From positions 1 through 64,000 of the forward strand of contig CALFNG010000256.1 of assembly GCA_937902985.1 (NCBI GenBank): a stretch of 64,000 nucleotides of DNA, in the 5' to 3' direction. A model generated the notes under the pieces. It made no database searches. It saw only the letters and a program-made list of their open reading frames with translations, and was not told where the DNA came from. Shown piece by piece: positions 9,231-19,481 of the stretch. Numbering within the stretch: position 1 is the stretch's first letter; each line of letters opens with the position of its first letter. Source of the DNA: an uncultured Myxococcales bacterium (GTDB taxonomy: Bacteria; Myxococcota_A; Polyangia; Polyangiales; Polyangiaceae). Position numbers and translations under genes: made by a program.

Positions 9231-9374
9231 CGCTCGAGGGAAAACTCAAAGGCGCAGAGACGCGAAGGCTGTGCTTGCGTCGCGACGTTCCCGTTCGGAT
9301 CGAAGCGTCCCCCGCGACCGCCCAACCCCAAAACTTCGCGTCTTTGCGCCTTCGCGGTTTCTCCCCCTCTCGAG
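9231..9374. repeat. Dispersed palindromic repeat, copy A
   Basis: Left arm ctcgagggaaaactcaaaggcgcagagacgcgaag; right arm cttcgcgtctttgcgccttcgcggtttctccccctctcgag is its imperfect reverse complement. Confidence 0.85.
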
Positions 9375-9411
9375 TGAGGCGAGTGAGGGGATGACGGGCT
9401 AGGCTTGCGGC

Positions 9412-10431
9412 GTGAACGACCTTTTCTTGCGGGCGTGTCGTCGGGAACCGGTGGAGCGGACGCCGGTGTGGTTCATGCGCCAGGCCGGGCGCTACATGGC
9501 CGAGTACCGGAAGATTCGCGAGACGCGGACGCTCATCGAGATCTGCAAGACGCCGGAGATCGCGACCGAGGTCACGCTCCAGCCCCTGAAGTTCGGGTTC
9601 GACGCGGCCATCCTCTTCGCGGACATCCTGTTGCCGCTCGAGCCGATGGGCGCCTCGTTCGAGTTCGCCAAGGGCGAGGGGCCGGTCATTCACGAGCCCG
9701 TCGTGAGCCGCGCGCAGATCGACCGCCTTCGCGTCATCGACCCCGAAGAGTCGCTCCCGTACGTCCTCTCGACGATCAAGCTCCTCAAGCGCGAGCTCGA
9801 GGTTCCGCTCATCGGCTTCGCCGGGGCCCCCTTCACGCTCGCGAGCTACCTCATCGAAGGCGGCAAGAGCGCGAACTTCGCGAAGACCAAGAGGCTCATG
9901 TTCGGCGCCCCCGACGCCTGGGCGGCGCTGATGACGACGCTGAGCGAAGTCGTGCGCCGCTACCTGCGCGCGCAGGTCGCCGCCGGCGCCGACGCCATCC
10001 AGGTCTTCGACTCGTGGGTCGGCGATCTGGCGCCCGCCGACTACGCGGAGTTCGTGCACCCGTACGTGCACCGCATCCTCGCCGACGTACAGACCACGGG
10101 CGTGCCCGTCATTCATTTCGGGGTCGGCACGTCCACGCTCCTCGAGTCGATGCGCGACGCGGGCGGCACCGTCATCGGCGTCGACTTCTGCACCCCGCTC
10201 GACGAAGCATGGAAGCGCATCGGCTATGACCGGGGCGTGCAAGGAAACATGGACCCGTGCGCACTCCTCGCCACGCGCGACGTGGCGATCCGGCACGCGC
10301 AGCGCGCGCTCGACGCGGCCGGCAACCGTCCAGGGCACATTTTCAACCTCGGGCACGGAATCACGCCCGAGACGCCGGTCGACAACGTGAAGGCCGTGGT
10401 CGAGCACGTGCACCAGGCCAGCGCGCGATGA
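9412..10431 (+). CDS. hemE: Uroporphyrinogen decarboxylase
   Basis: NDLFLRACRREPVERTPVWFMRQAGRYMAEYRKIR; PLKFGFDAAILFADIL; GFAGAPFTLASY; HFGVGT. Confidence 0.97.
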   Translation: MNDLFLRACRREPVERTPVWFMRQAGRYMAEYRKIRETRTLIEICKTPEIATEVTLQPLKFGFDAAILFADILLPLEPMGASFEFAKGEGPVIHEPVVSRAQIDRLRVIDPEESLPYVLSTIKLLKRELEVPLIGFAGAPFTLASYLIEGGKSANFAKTKRLMFGAPDAWAALMTTLSEVVRRYLRAQVAAGADAIQVFDSWVGDLAPADYAEFVHPYVHRILADVQTTGVPVIHFGVGTSTLLESMRDAGGTVIGVDFCTPLDEAWKRIGYDRGVQGNMDPCALLATRDVAIRHAQRALDAAGNRPGHIFNLGHGITPETPVDNVKAVVEHVHQASAR

Positions 10432-11339
10432 GCGTCGAGGCGGTGGTCCTCGTCTCGCACGGCACCGTCGAGAATCTGGAAGACCTCGCGGGGTTCGTCA
10501 CCAACGTGCGTCGTGGTCGACCGGCCCCACCGGAGCTCATCGCCGAGCTTCGCCATCGCTACGAGGCCATCGGCGGCTCGCCTCTCAACCGGATCAACGC
10601 CGAGCTCGCAGGCAAGCTGGCGTCGCGCCTCGGGGTGCCCGCTGCCGCGGCCAATCGCCTCTGGCACCCGTACGTCCGCGAGGTCGTCGGTCCGTTCGTC
10701 GAAGCGGGCGTGCGCCGCGTCGTCCTCCTCCCGCTCGCGCAGCACTCGGTCCACGTCTACGCCGATGACGGGCAGCGCGCCGTCGAGGGGATGGGCGTCG
10801 AGCTCACGACCGCGCCGTCTTGGGGTGAGCGCGCCGATCTCTGCGAGGCGTTCGCGCGTCGTATCGTATCCACGCTCGGCCGCTCTCCGGAGCCGGCGTC
10901 ACCGACGACGCTCCTCTTGACGGCCCACAGCCTTCCGGTGTCGGTCGTGGCCGCGGGCGATCCCTACGAGCGCGACTTTCGCGCCGCCGCGTCGGCGGTC
11001 GAGCGGGCGGTGCGCGCTCGTGTCCCGACGGACTTGAACGTCGTCGTGGCGTTCCAGAGCCAGGGGATGTCGCCCGGCCCCGCCGCCATCGAGTGGCTGG
11101 GCCCGGACCTCCGCACTTCCCTTGACGCCGCGGCGGCGCGTGGCTCGGGGCGCGTCGTGATCGCGCCGATCGGCTTTCTCGCCGACCACGTCGAGGTGCT
11201 CTACGACCTCGACCTCGAAGCTCGGGACATGGCGGCGGAGCGCGGAATGGCGTACGCGCGCGTGCCCTCGCTCAACGCCGACGATGACTTCGTCGACGTC
11301 CTGGCGGCGGTCGCCCGTCCGCTCCTGGGTCATGGCTGA
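10428..11339 (+). CDS. hemH: Ferrochelatase
   Basis: ATG overlaps hemE stop (ATGA); VLVSHGTVENLEDL..NVRRGRPAP, TAHSLPVSVV, VAFQSQGMSPGPAAIEW, IGFLADHVEVLYDLD. Confidence 0.9.
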   Translation: MSVEAVVLVSHGTVENLEDLAGFVTNVRRGRPAPPELIAELRHRYEAIGGSPLNRINAELAGKLASRLGVPAAAANRLWHPYVREVVGPFVEAGVRRVVLLPLAQHSVHVYADDGQRAVEGMGVELTTAPSWGERADLCEAFARRIVSTLGRSPEPASPTTLLLTAHSLPVSVVAAGDPYERDFRAAASAVERAVRARVPTDLNVVVAFQSQGMSPGPAAIEWLGPDLRTSLDAAAARGSGRVVIAPIGFLADHVEVLYDLDLEARDMAAERGMAYARVPSLNADDDFVDVLAAVARPLLGHG

Positions 11340-12573
11340 ACGCAAGCGCCTCGTCGTCGTCGGGGGCGGCGTCACCGGGCTCGCCGCCGCGCACGCCGCG
11401 CTCGCCCGGGCGCGCGAGCTGCGCCGCGACCTTGCCATCACCGTCATCGAAGAGATGCCGCGCTTCGGCGGCAACATCGTGACGGCGCGGGCCGGCGGCT
11501 TCTTGCTCGACGGCGGCGCCGACTCGTGGGTCGCGAGCAAACCGCACGCGTCTGCCCTCGCGCGCTAGCTCGGCCTCGGCGGCGCGCTCATCGGAACGAA
11601 CGAGGCCAACCGCCGCTATTACATCGCGTGGAACGGCGCGCTGCATGCGGTGCCCGAGGGCCTCGTGCTCGGCGTCCCCACGAAGCTCGCGGCCCTCACG
11701 CGGACGCAGCTCTTTTCCCTGCCGGGCAAGCTCCGGATGGCGCTCGAGCTCCTCGTCCCGGTCCGTCGCGACGACGCGGGCGACGAGTCGATCGCGGACT
11801 TCGCGCGGCGCCGCCTGGGCCGCGAGGCGGCCGACCGCCTCGTCGCGCCGCTCCTCGGGGGCATCTCGGCGGGAGACGCGAGCGATCTCTAGGTGCGGTC
11901 CGCGTTCCCCAAGCTCGTGGCGATGGAGCGCGAGCACGGGTCGCTCGTTCGCGGCATGCGCGCGCAGCAGCGGGCGCGCCGCGCGTCGAACGGCGACGGC
12001 CGCGAAGGGAGCGCGTTCGTGTCGCTCGGCGGCGGCGTGGGCGAACTCCTCGACGCCATGGTGGAGCGCCTTCGCGCCGAAGGCGTCGAGCTGCGCCGCG
12101 GCGCGGGCATTCGAGCGCTCGCGCGCGCGGGCAGCGGATGGGCCCTGTCGACGCACGGCGGCGGCGCGCTCGAGGCCGACGCGGTGCTGCTCGCGATCCC
12201 CCCGTACGCCGCGGCGCGTGTGGCGGGCACCCACGACGAAGCCCTCGAGCGAATGCGAGTCTTCGTGGGCGGGCCGCTCGCCACGGAGCACCTCCGCGGC
12301 GACGACGCCTCGCTCGTTGCCCTCGCGCGCAGCGAACTCCAGTCGCTCATGGGCCTCACTGCCGAGCCCGTGCTCTCCCGCGTGTTTCGATTCGAACGGG
12401 GGAGCACGCAGATGCGCGTGGGCCACGCCGGCATCATGCTCGAACTTCGCCGGCGTCTCGCCGCCGTCGCGCCCGGGGTCGCGATCGCGGGCGGCGGCTA
12501 CGACGGCATCGGGATCCCCGACTGCATCCGGCAGGGTCAGGACGCGGCGCGGACGCTCATCGAGGGTCTTTGA
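11332..12573 (+). pseudogene. hemG: Protoporphyrinogen oxidase (HemG/HemY type) with two in-frame TAG codons
   Basis: Single frame from ATG 11332 to TGA 12571-12573 with only two interruptions, TAG at 11566-11568 and TAG at 11890-11892. VVVGGGVTGLAAAHAAL; GGADSWVASKPHA; NEANRRYYIAWNGALHAVPEGLVLGVPT; VAPLLGGISAGD; FRFERGSTQMRVGHA. Confidence 0.85.
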
Positions 12574-12591
12574 GGAGTGGTTCTGGAACCT

Positions 12592-13410
12592 CTAGAACCC
12601 GACGCCGACCACGCTGCGCACCCAGATCGGGCCGTAGTTGTCGTTTGGCGCCGCCGTGTGATCGAGCTCGGTGACGCGGGCGTAGACCGCCGTCGACCAC
12701 CAGATCTTCCCGAAGTCGAACATGACCGCCGGGCCCACGAAGGCTTGCGGCCGGAGGGAGAAGGGCCGAGTCGGCGGCGGAGAGCTCGGGAACTCGTCGC
12801 GGAGCCAGGAGTCGATGCCGACGCTGAAGAGGGGAGTCACCTGATAGGTCGCGCCCAGGGTCGGGTTGATGACCCAGTCTTGCTGGTTCGCCGAGTAGAG
12901 CCACTCGCGCTCGGCCCAGAGATTCGCCGCGACGCGGAGGTCGCCGATCCGCTTTTGCAGGATGATCTTCGCCTCGAGCTCGAACTCGTCTTCGTACTCC
13001 ACGACCTCTCCGTAGAGCGCGACGTCGATCGGCCAGGCCCCCTCGTCGGCGAGGCGAAGGCGAAGGCGCTCCTTGAGGCCCGTGCCCTCCGTGAGCACCG
13101 CGGTGTTCACGTATTGCTCTCCGGGTCGGGGCGCGATCGCGCCGTAGATGGCCATCTCGAGGCGGTCGGTGATGCCGTATTCGAGCTCGGTCTGGAACTG
13201 CGTCGCGGTGTACCAGACGTTCGCTCCCGAGATCTGCGACTCGGCCTTGACCGGCACGAGGTCGACGTATTGCTCGACCTCGGCGTCGCCCTCGGGCAGC
13301 GTCTCGTAGTTGTACGTGAACGGGAGCGGGCGTGGATTGGCGCGCGCGAACACGGACGACGAGCAGACGGCTACGACGATCGCGGGGGCAATCCACCTGG
13401 ACTTATGCAC
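12592..13410 (-). CDS. Outer-membrane beta-barrel protein (operon-terminal)
   Basis: GTG start at 13410 with signal peptide VHKSRWIAPAIVVAVCSSSVFARA; alternating amphipathic strands; ends ...WVRSVVGVGF (C-terminal Phe). Confidence 0.72.
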   Translation of the reverse strand: MHKSRWIAPAIVVAVCSSSVFARANPRPLPFTYNYETLPEGDAEVEQYVDLVPVKAESQISGANVWYTATQFQTELEYGITDRLEMAIYGAIAPRPGEQYVNTAVLTEGTGLKERLRLRLADEGAWPIDVALYGEVVEYEDEFELEAKIILQKRIGDLRVAANLWAEREWLYSANQQDWVINPTLGATYQVTPLFSVGIDSWLRDEFPSSPPPTRPFSLRPQAFVGPAVMFDFGKIWWSTAVYARVTELDHTAAPNDNYGPIWVRSVVGVGF

Positions 13411-13420
13411 GGCTGACCTT

Positions 13421-13999
13421 TCAGAACGACGAGAGTTCGAATCCCATTGTCCACACGAAATCGTTAGTCTTGGCGCCCGCGTGGCAATCGTTGCAGGTGG
13501 CGGGGTTGCCGCCGTACGTCTCGCCGTTGGGGGGCCCGTTGCCGCGCCAAACGATCCGCACGTTGTCGGCGTCGAGGTTCTGGAGCTCGAACCACTCCCA
13601 GTCAACGGCGCCGCCAGGATCGAAGCCTCCGCCGCGCTTCTGCATCGCAAAGATCTTGCGCGTCGTGAGCTCGCCGACGTTGACCTCCTTCACGATGATC
13701 GTCCCGACCGGAAACGAGGTGCTCCCGGGCGGCGGCCTCGCGTTGATGTACGCGGTCATCGGGCCCATCGAGTGCGCTCCGCCATCGACCGCGGCGAGGA
13801 GATCCGCCGCGGCGTCGGGGGGGCCGACGCCGGGCGTGGAGGCCCACGAGTGAAAGTCCTTGAAGGCCGGCGCGTACACCGGGACGCCGGCGCCGGCCGT
13901 TCCTCCGTCGCTCGCATCGGCCCCGCCGCCGCAGCCGGCGACGAGCGCCGAGACGACGAGTGCGGGCAACGCGCGGGAGATGCCGGCGGTCGGGCTCAT
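13421..13999 (-). CDS. Cytochrome P460-like c-type heme lipoprotein
   Basis: MSPTAGISRALPALVVSALVAGCGGG (lipobox); GTIIVKEV..FAMQKRGGGFDPGGAVDWEWFELQ...VRIVWRGNGPPNGETYGGNPATCNDCHAGAKTNDFVW. Confidence 0.75.
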   Translation of the reverse strand: MSPTAGISRALPALVVSALVAGCGGGADASDGGTAGAGVPVYAPAFKDFHSWASTPGVGPPDAAADLLAAVDGGAHSMGPMTAYINARPPPGSTSFPVGTIIVKEVNVGELTTRKIFAMQKRGGGFDPGGAVDWEWFELQNLDADNVRIVWRGNGPPNGETYGGNPATCNDCHAGAKTNDFVWTMGFELSSF

Positions 14000-14001
14000 G
14001 A

Positions 14002-15081
14002 TCACTCGGTGAACGTCGGTAGCCCGCAGAGGGCCGCCGCGTCGTTCATCTCGGAGACGGTAGAGTCGGCCTTCGTCGCGTCGACCGCCGAGTCGGCGGC
14101 CGTATAGAGCTGGCCGAACGGCGTCATCAGGTCGGCGGCGCTCGGCGTGACGTCGCTCCAGTCGGCGGGCGGCTTGGGGAACGCGTCGCCGGCGTACGCG
14201 GCGCTGTCGTAGACCGACTTGAGGCCGACAAAGCTCGCGTTCACCTTGGCGTCGACGTCGCTGCCCCCGGCCTTCGACTTGATCCAGGGCGAGAAGACGG
14301 CATAGATGATCGTCGTCCCGGCGAGGTTCTGGCGAAGGTCGTCCATCGTCCGCTGCGAATAGCGCGACTCTTCCTGGTCGAGGCCCGCCTTCGTGACCTT
14401 CTCCTTCTGCTCGTTCATCAGCGACGTGAGGCCGCTGAACGCGCTCCCGATGTCGATCATGGCCGGCGTCCACCCGTTGAGCAGATCGGTGGCGTCGGTG
14501 ATGATCTTCGCGCAGAGCTTGTTCTTGAAGTCGTCGGCGTCTTGCTGCGTCTTCGGGTACGACTGCGGCGGCACGTAGCCCAGCCCCGTTTCATAGGCGA
14601 CCACCGAGGCCGGCGTGACGCTCGCGTAGAGGATGCGCTCGACCGCGTGCAGCCCGGTCATCCCCTGGTCGCTGAACATGTCGCTCGTCGCGTTGAGCGC
14701 GCCGGTGCCCGCGCCCATCGAGAAGTCTTCGACGCGGCCATCGATCGAGATGTCGATATCCGGAAAGACCGGCGCGGTGGCGCCCTCGACGTGCTCGTAC
14801 GCGTGGCGCGCGGCGATCCAGGCGGCCTCCATCACCGGCACGGCGGGATCGGTCTCGTCCCAGGGGTGGTCCGGCGCCGCCGCTTGCATATCGGTCGCCG
14901 CTTTCACCAGCGCCTTGAGGTCCGTCTGCAGCGAATCGTGCATTCCCTGCGTCGCTTCCTGCTGGAACTGCGCGTCGGTCTTCGGCGCGCTCGCGGCGCC
15001 GCTGCTCGAGCTGCACGCGGTCACCGCCCCCATGACCGGTGTCATCGTGACCCCGAGCGCGCACTTCATCCATCCCTTCAT
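14002..15081 (-). CDS. Imelysin-family (M75-like) lipoprotein
   Basis: Lipoprotein signal ..VMGAVTACSSS; DMFSDQGMTGLHAVERILY contains the GxHxxE imelysin motif. Confidence 0.78.
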   Translation of the reverse strand: MKGWMKCALGVTMTPVMGAVTACSSSSGAASAPKTDAQFQQEATQGMHDSLQTDLKALVKAATDMQAAAPDHPWDETDPAVPVMEAAWIAARHAYEHVEGATAPVFPDIDISIDGRVEDFSMGAGTGALNATSDMFSDQGMTGLHAVERILYASVTPASVVAYETGLGYVPPQSYPKTQQDADDFKNKLCAKIITDATDLLNGWTPAMIDIGSAFSGLTSLMNEQKEKVTKAGLDQEESRYSQRTMDDLRQNLAGTTIIYAVFSPWIKSKAGGSDVDAKVNASFVGLKSVYDSAAYAGDAFPKPPADWSDVTPSAADLMTPFGQLYTAADSAVDATKADSTVSEMNDAAALCGLPTFTE

Positions 15082-15113
15082 CTGTCGTCTCCTCGCGAAT
15101 CAACGTCACTTCG

Positions 15114-16361
15114 TCAAAGAGCCTGGACGTAGGCGACCAGGGTCGCCCGGTCGGCGGCCGAGAGCTGCTGGAAGGCCGCGACGGACGCCGTTGCTTCGCC
15201 TCCGTGCATCGCGATCGCGTCCTCGATCGTGTGGGCCCGTCCGTCGTTCAGATAGGCCTGCATGTACTTGAGCGCGATGAGCGGCGTCGTCCGGAAGTCG
15301 GACGACCTGGCCATGCCATCGGGCATGCCGTCGGCGAGCGCGGGGCCCATGTCGTGCAGGAGGAGATCGCTGTAAATCGGGGCATCGATCCCCGCGAGCT
15401 GCGTGACGGGGTAGTCCGAGCGCGTCTTCAGCGTCTGCACGTGGCACACGCTGCACTGGACCTGATCGAAGAGCGCGCTCCCCGCCGGCGTCAGGTTCAC
15501 GCGCGTCGGAATCGCCGTGAGGCGCATGTACGTCGCGATCTGGTCGATGATGCTCGCCTCGATGTCGACGCCCGGCTTGGCGTCGTCGGTCAGCCCGTCC
15601 GGGTTCGGGAGCTCGACCGGGCGCAGCGGGCTCGTGATGCCCATGTCGTTCTGGAACGCATCGGCCGCGAAGTCGTCGAGCGTGGAAATGCGGGCCTTGA
15701 GGCCGAAGCGGCCGATGACCGTGTCGCCGAAGGCGTGCGGGTTGAATGCAGCGTTCGCGGTCGTCTTCGAGCTGTACGTGACGTAGTTGACCCGCCCGTG
15801 AATCGCGTCGGTGCGCGTGGACTGCTCGGCGGCGACCCGAACGATCTCGCTGTCGAGAACGGCCTCGACGTATCCGCGACCGACGATCGCCGGCGGCGTG
15901 CGGATCGTGACCTTCACGTCCGGCAGGTCGGGCGGGTTCACGAGCGTCGTCGCACCCGCGCTCAGTCGTGCCCGGATCTCGTTGCCGTAAAGGATCGGTG
16001 ACTGATCGGCCGCGGTCGTGAAGCCGTCGGCCTCGACCATCACCATGCGCTGGTCGAAGCCGGGGCCGCGGAGGCCGTTGTCGTGGCACAGGCCGCAGGA
16101 GACGTTCACGTAGAGCGGGCCGAGCCCGTCGACCTCGGCGAACGGGAGATCGAAGAAGCCGTCGCCCCTGGTGAAGCTGTCGAACTGCTCGGTGGTGGCG
16201 CCGGAAAAGATCTGGTCGAGGCGCGCGTTCGTGATCGGCGCCGGCCCCGCGTCCGGCGACGGCGGGCTGGCCGCGGGCCCGGAGGAGCCGCAAGAGCCAA
16301 GGAGCAAGGCGAGGGTAACAAGGCCGACCGCGCGAAGCGGCAACACGGCAACGTCCAGCAC
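15114..16361 (-). CDS. Di-heme oxidoreductase (DUF1111) lipoprotein
   Basis: LLLGSCGSSG lipobox; GDGFFDLPFAEVDGLGPLYVNVSCGLCHDNGLRGPGFDQRM; QCSVCHVQTLKTRSDYPVTQLAG; two CxxCH. Exact start uncertain (GTG 16361 or internal). Confidence 0.83.
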   Translation of the reverse strand: MLDVAVLPLRAVGLVTLALLLGSCGSSGPAASPPSPDAGPAPITNARLDQIFSGATTEQFDSFTRGDGFFDLPFAEVDGLGPLYVNVSCGLCHDNGLRGPGFDQRMVMVEADGFTTAADQSPILYGNEIRARLSAGATTLVNPPDLPDVKVTIRTPPAIVGRGYVEAVLDSEIVRVAAEQSTRTDAIHGRVNYVTYSSKTTANAAFNPHAFGDTVIGRFGLKARISTLDDFAADAFQNDMGITSPLRPVELPNPDGLTDDAKPGVDIEASIIDQIATYMRLTAIPTRVNLTPAGSALFDQVQCSVCHVQTLKTRSDYPVTQLAGIDAPIYSDLLLHDMGPALADGMPDGMARSSDFRTTPLIALKYMQAYLNDGRAHTIEDAIAMHGGEATASVAAFQQLSAADRATLVAYVQAL

Positions 16362-16367
16362 CCTAAG

Positions 16368-16396
16368 ACTCTACTCGAACTGATATTCACTTTCAA
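16368..16396 (-). promoter_or_regulatory. Candidate sigma70-type promoter with overlapping Fur-like box (16381-16395)
   Basis: Minus strand TTGAAA (16396-16391) - 17 nt - TAGAGT (16373-16368). Box TGATATTCACTTTCA matches 11/14 of TGATAATnATTATCA. Confidence 0.55.
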
Positions 16397-16484
16397 GTTC
16401 AAACGTCAGTGCGGGTCGCTCAAGTGTCCCGGTGTCTCCCTGGCGTGGGGAGAGCGCCGTCCGGGCCCATGGAAACGCCGGGCG

Positions 16485-16848
16485 TCAGGGGCAGTTCTGC
16501 GGGAGGCCCACGTAGGTCTTGCCGAGATCGGTCAGCGAGCTGTCGCTGTTCGTGAGCTCCGCGCTCGCGATGGGGCCCGCGCTGAACCACGAATACCGGT
16601 AGAGTGCGGTAGCGTCGTCGGAGCCGGCTCCGACGGCCCCCGCGTCGTCGCCCGCGGCGAGGCCCCCGCTCGAACTCGAGCCGTGACCGTGCTGTCCCGC
16701 TCCGGCCCTGGTTGCGCGCGGGTTGCGGGTCGTCGTACCCGCACGCCGCCAGAACGACCAGGCCGGCGCCAAGGTATCGCCGCGCGCGGCTGAGGGTGGC
16801 GAGGCTAGCGAGGGTGGCGAGGGTGGCGAGGGTGGCGAGGGTGCCCAT
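16485..16848 (-). pseudogene. Small lipoprotein gene, apparently frameshifted
   Basis: Frame 1 carries signal RARRYLGAGLVVLAACGYDDPQP (lipobox); the plausible remainder GAGQHGHGSSSSGGLAAGDDAGAVGAGSDDATALYRYSWFSAGPIAS...GLPQNCP* lies in another frame. Confidence 0.5.
16793..16843. repeat. 9-bp tandem repeat (ggtggcgag)
   Basis: gagggtggcgaggctagcgagggtggcgagggtggcgagggtggcgagggtgcccat; encodes (TLA)n on the minus strand. Confidence 0.85.
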
Positions 16849-16953
16849 GCTCGTTGGTCACGCGCGGGCGCCTGATCTGCTCAGGTTTCGCGCTCGCCGG
16901 CGCGGCGTGGCAGGCGCTGGTCGGCGGGCGAGCCCGGCGGCGGAGCGCGCCCG

Positions 16954-18690
<1,737 letters not shown>

Positions 18691-18743
18691 CCGAGAAGCG
18701 TAGCGCCGTTCGGCGCGCCTGGCCGCCGGCCGGATCCTCGAGC

Positions 18744-19448
18744 TCAGTCGATCGGCGACGTGCCGCCCTCGGCCTTGTAGTGCCGGTAGACCTTGTAACG
18801 CGACCAGGCGAAGTACGCAGCGGCCCCGAGGATGGCGACCGCGATGACCGCGTCGAACTTGTGCATGAAGCTCTTCAGCGGCGAATGCTCGTCGAGGAGC
18901 TCGAGCCCGAGGCGCTGCCCGGCATAGCCGAGCGCCAGGCACCACGGGAGCGATCCGATGAACGTGTAGGCGTGAAATTTCGCCCGGTTCATCTTCGCGA
19001 CGCCGGCAGGAAAGGCGATGAACGTGCGGACCACCGGAAGCATGCGCGCGAGCAGGATGATGATCTCGCCTCGCCGGGCGAACCAGCGGTCGCCCAGCGC
19101 GAGCTCGTGCTTCGAGATGAGCAGGTAGCGACCGTATCGCTCGATGGCGGGCCGGCCGCCCTTCGCGCCGACCCAGTAGGCGACCTCGCTGCCCAGGTTG
19201 CAGCCCAGCGCCCCCGCGATGGCGGCGAGGATCAGATTGAACGCCGGGACCTCGACGCCGTAGAGATCTTGCAGCGCCGCCGCCACCGCCGGGTGCGACA
19301 TCGCCCCCGCGTACGGCATGATGAGCTCACTCGGGAGCGGGATGCAGGCGCTCTCGATCGCCATCAAGAGGGCGACCCCGAAATAGGAGAGCGCGGCCAT
19401 CACGTGGACGCAGAACCAACCGAGCGCGCCAACGATCACTTGAACCAT
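18744..19448 (-). CDS. DedA-family membrane protein
   Basis: [24 protein letters not shown].., [68 protein letters not shown]. Confidence 0.9.
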   Translation of the reverse strand: MVQVIVGALGWFCVHVMAALSYFGVALLMAIESACIPLPSELIMPYAGAMSHPAVAAALQDLYGVEVPAFNLILAAIAGALGCNLGSEVAYWVGAKGGRPAIERYGRYLLISKHELALGDRWFARRGEIIILLARMLPVVRTFIAFPAGVAKMNRAKFHAYTFIGSLPWCLALGYAGQRLGLELLDEHSPLKSFMHKFDAVIAVAILGAAAYFAWSRYKVYRHYKAEGGTSPID

Positions 19449-19481
19449 TCGGCCCCGCAGTACCTTTTCGTCAGGAGACGG

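Noticed and set aside
11332-12573. Genome-wide TAG reassignment (recoded amber) to explain hemG
   Set aside because: TAG is the natural terminator of other intact genes here (histidine kinase 42585-42587, rsh 62409-62411, cytochrome 63259-63261), and the inferred replaced residues differ (Glu, Ser).
13430-13460. tRNA-like gttcgaatccc
   Set aside because: Lies in the 3' coding end of the P460-like gene; no acceptor or anticodon arm around it.
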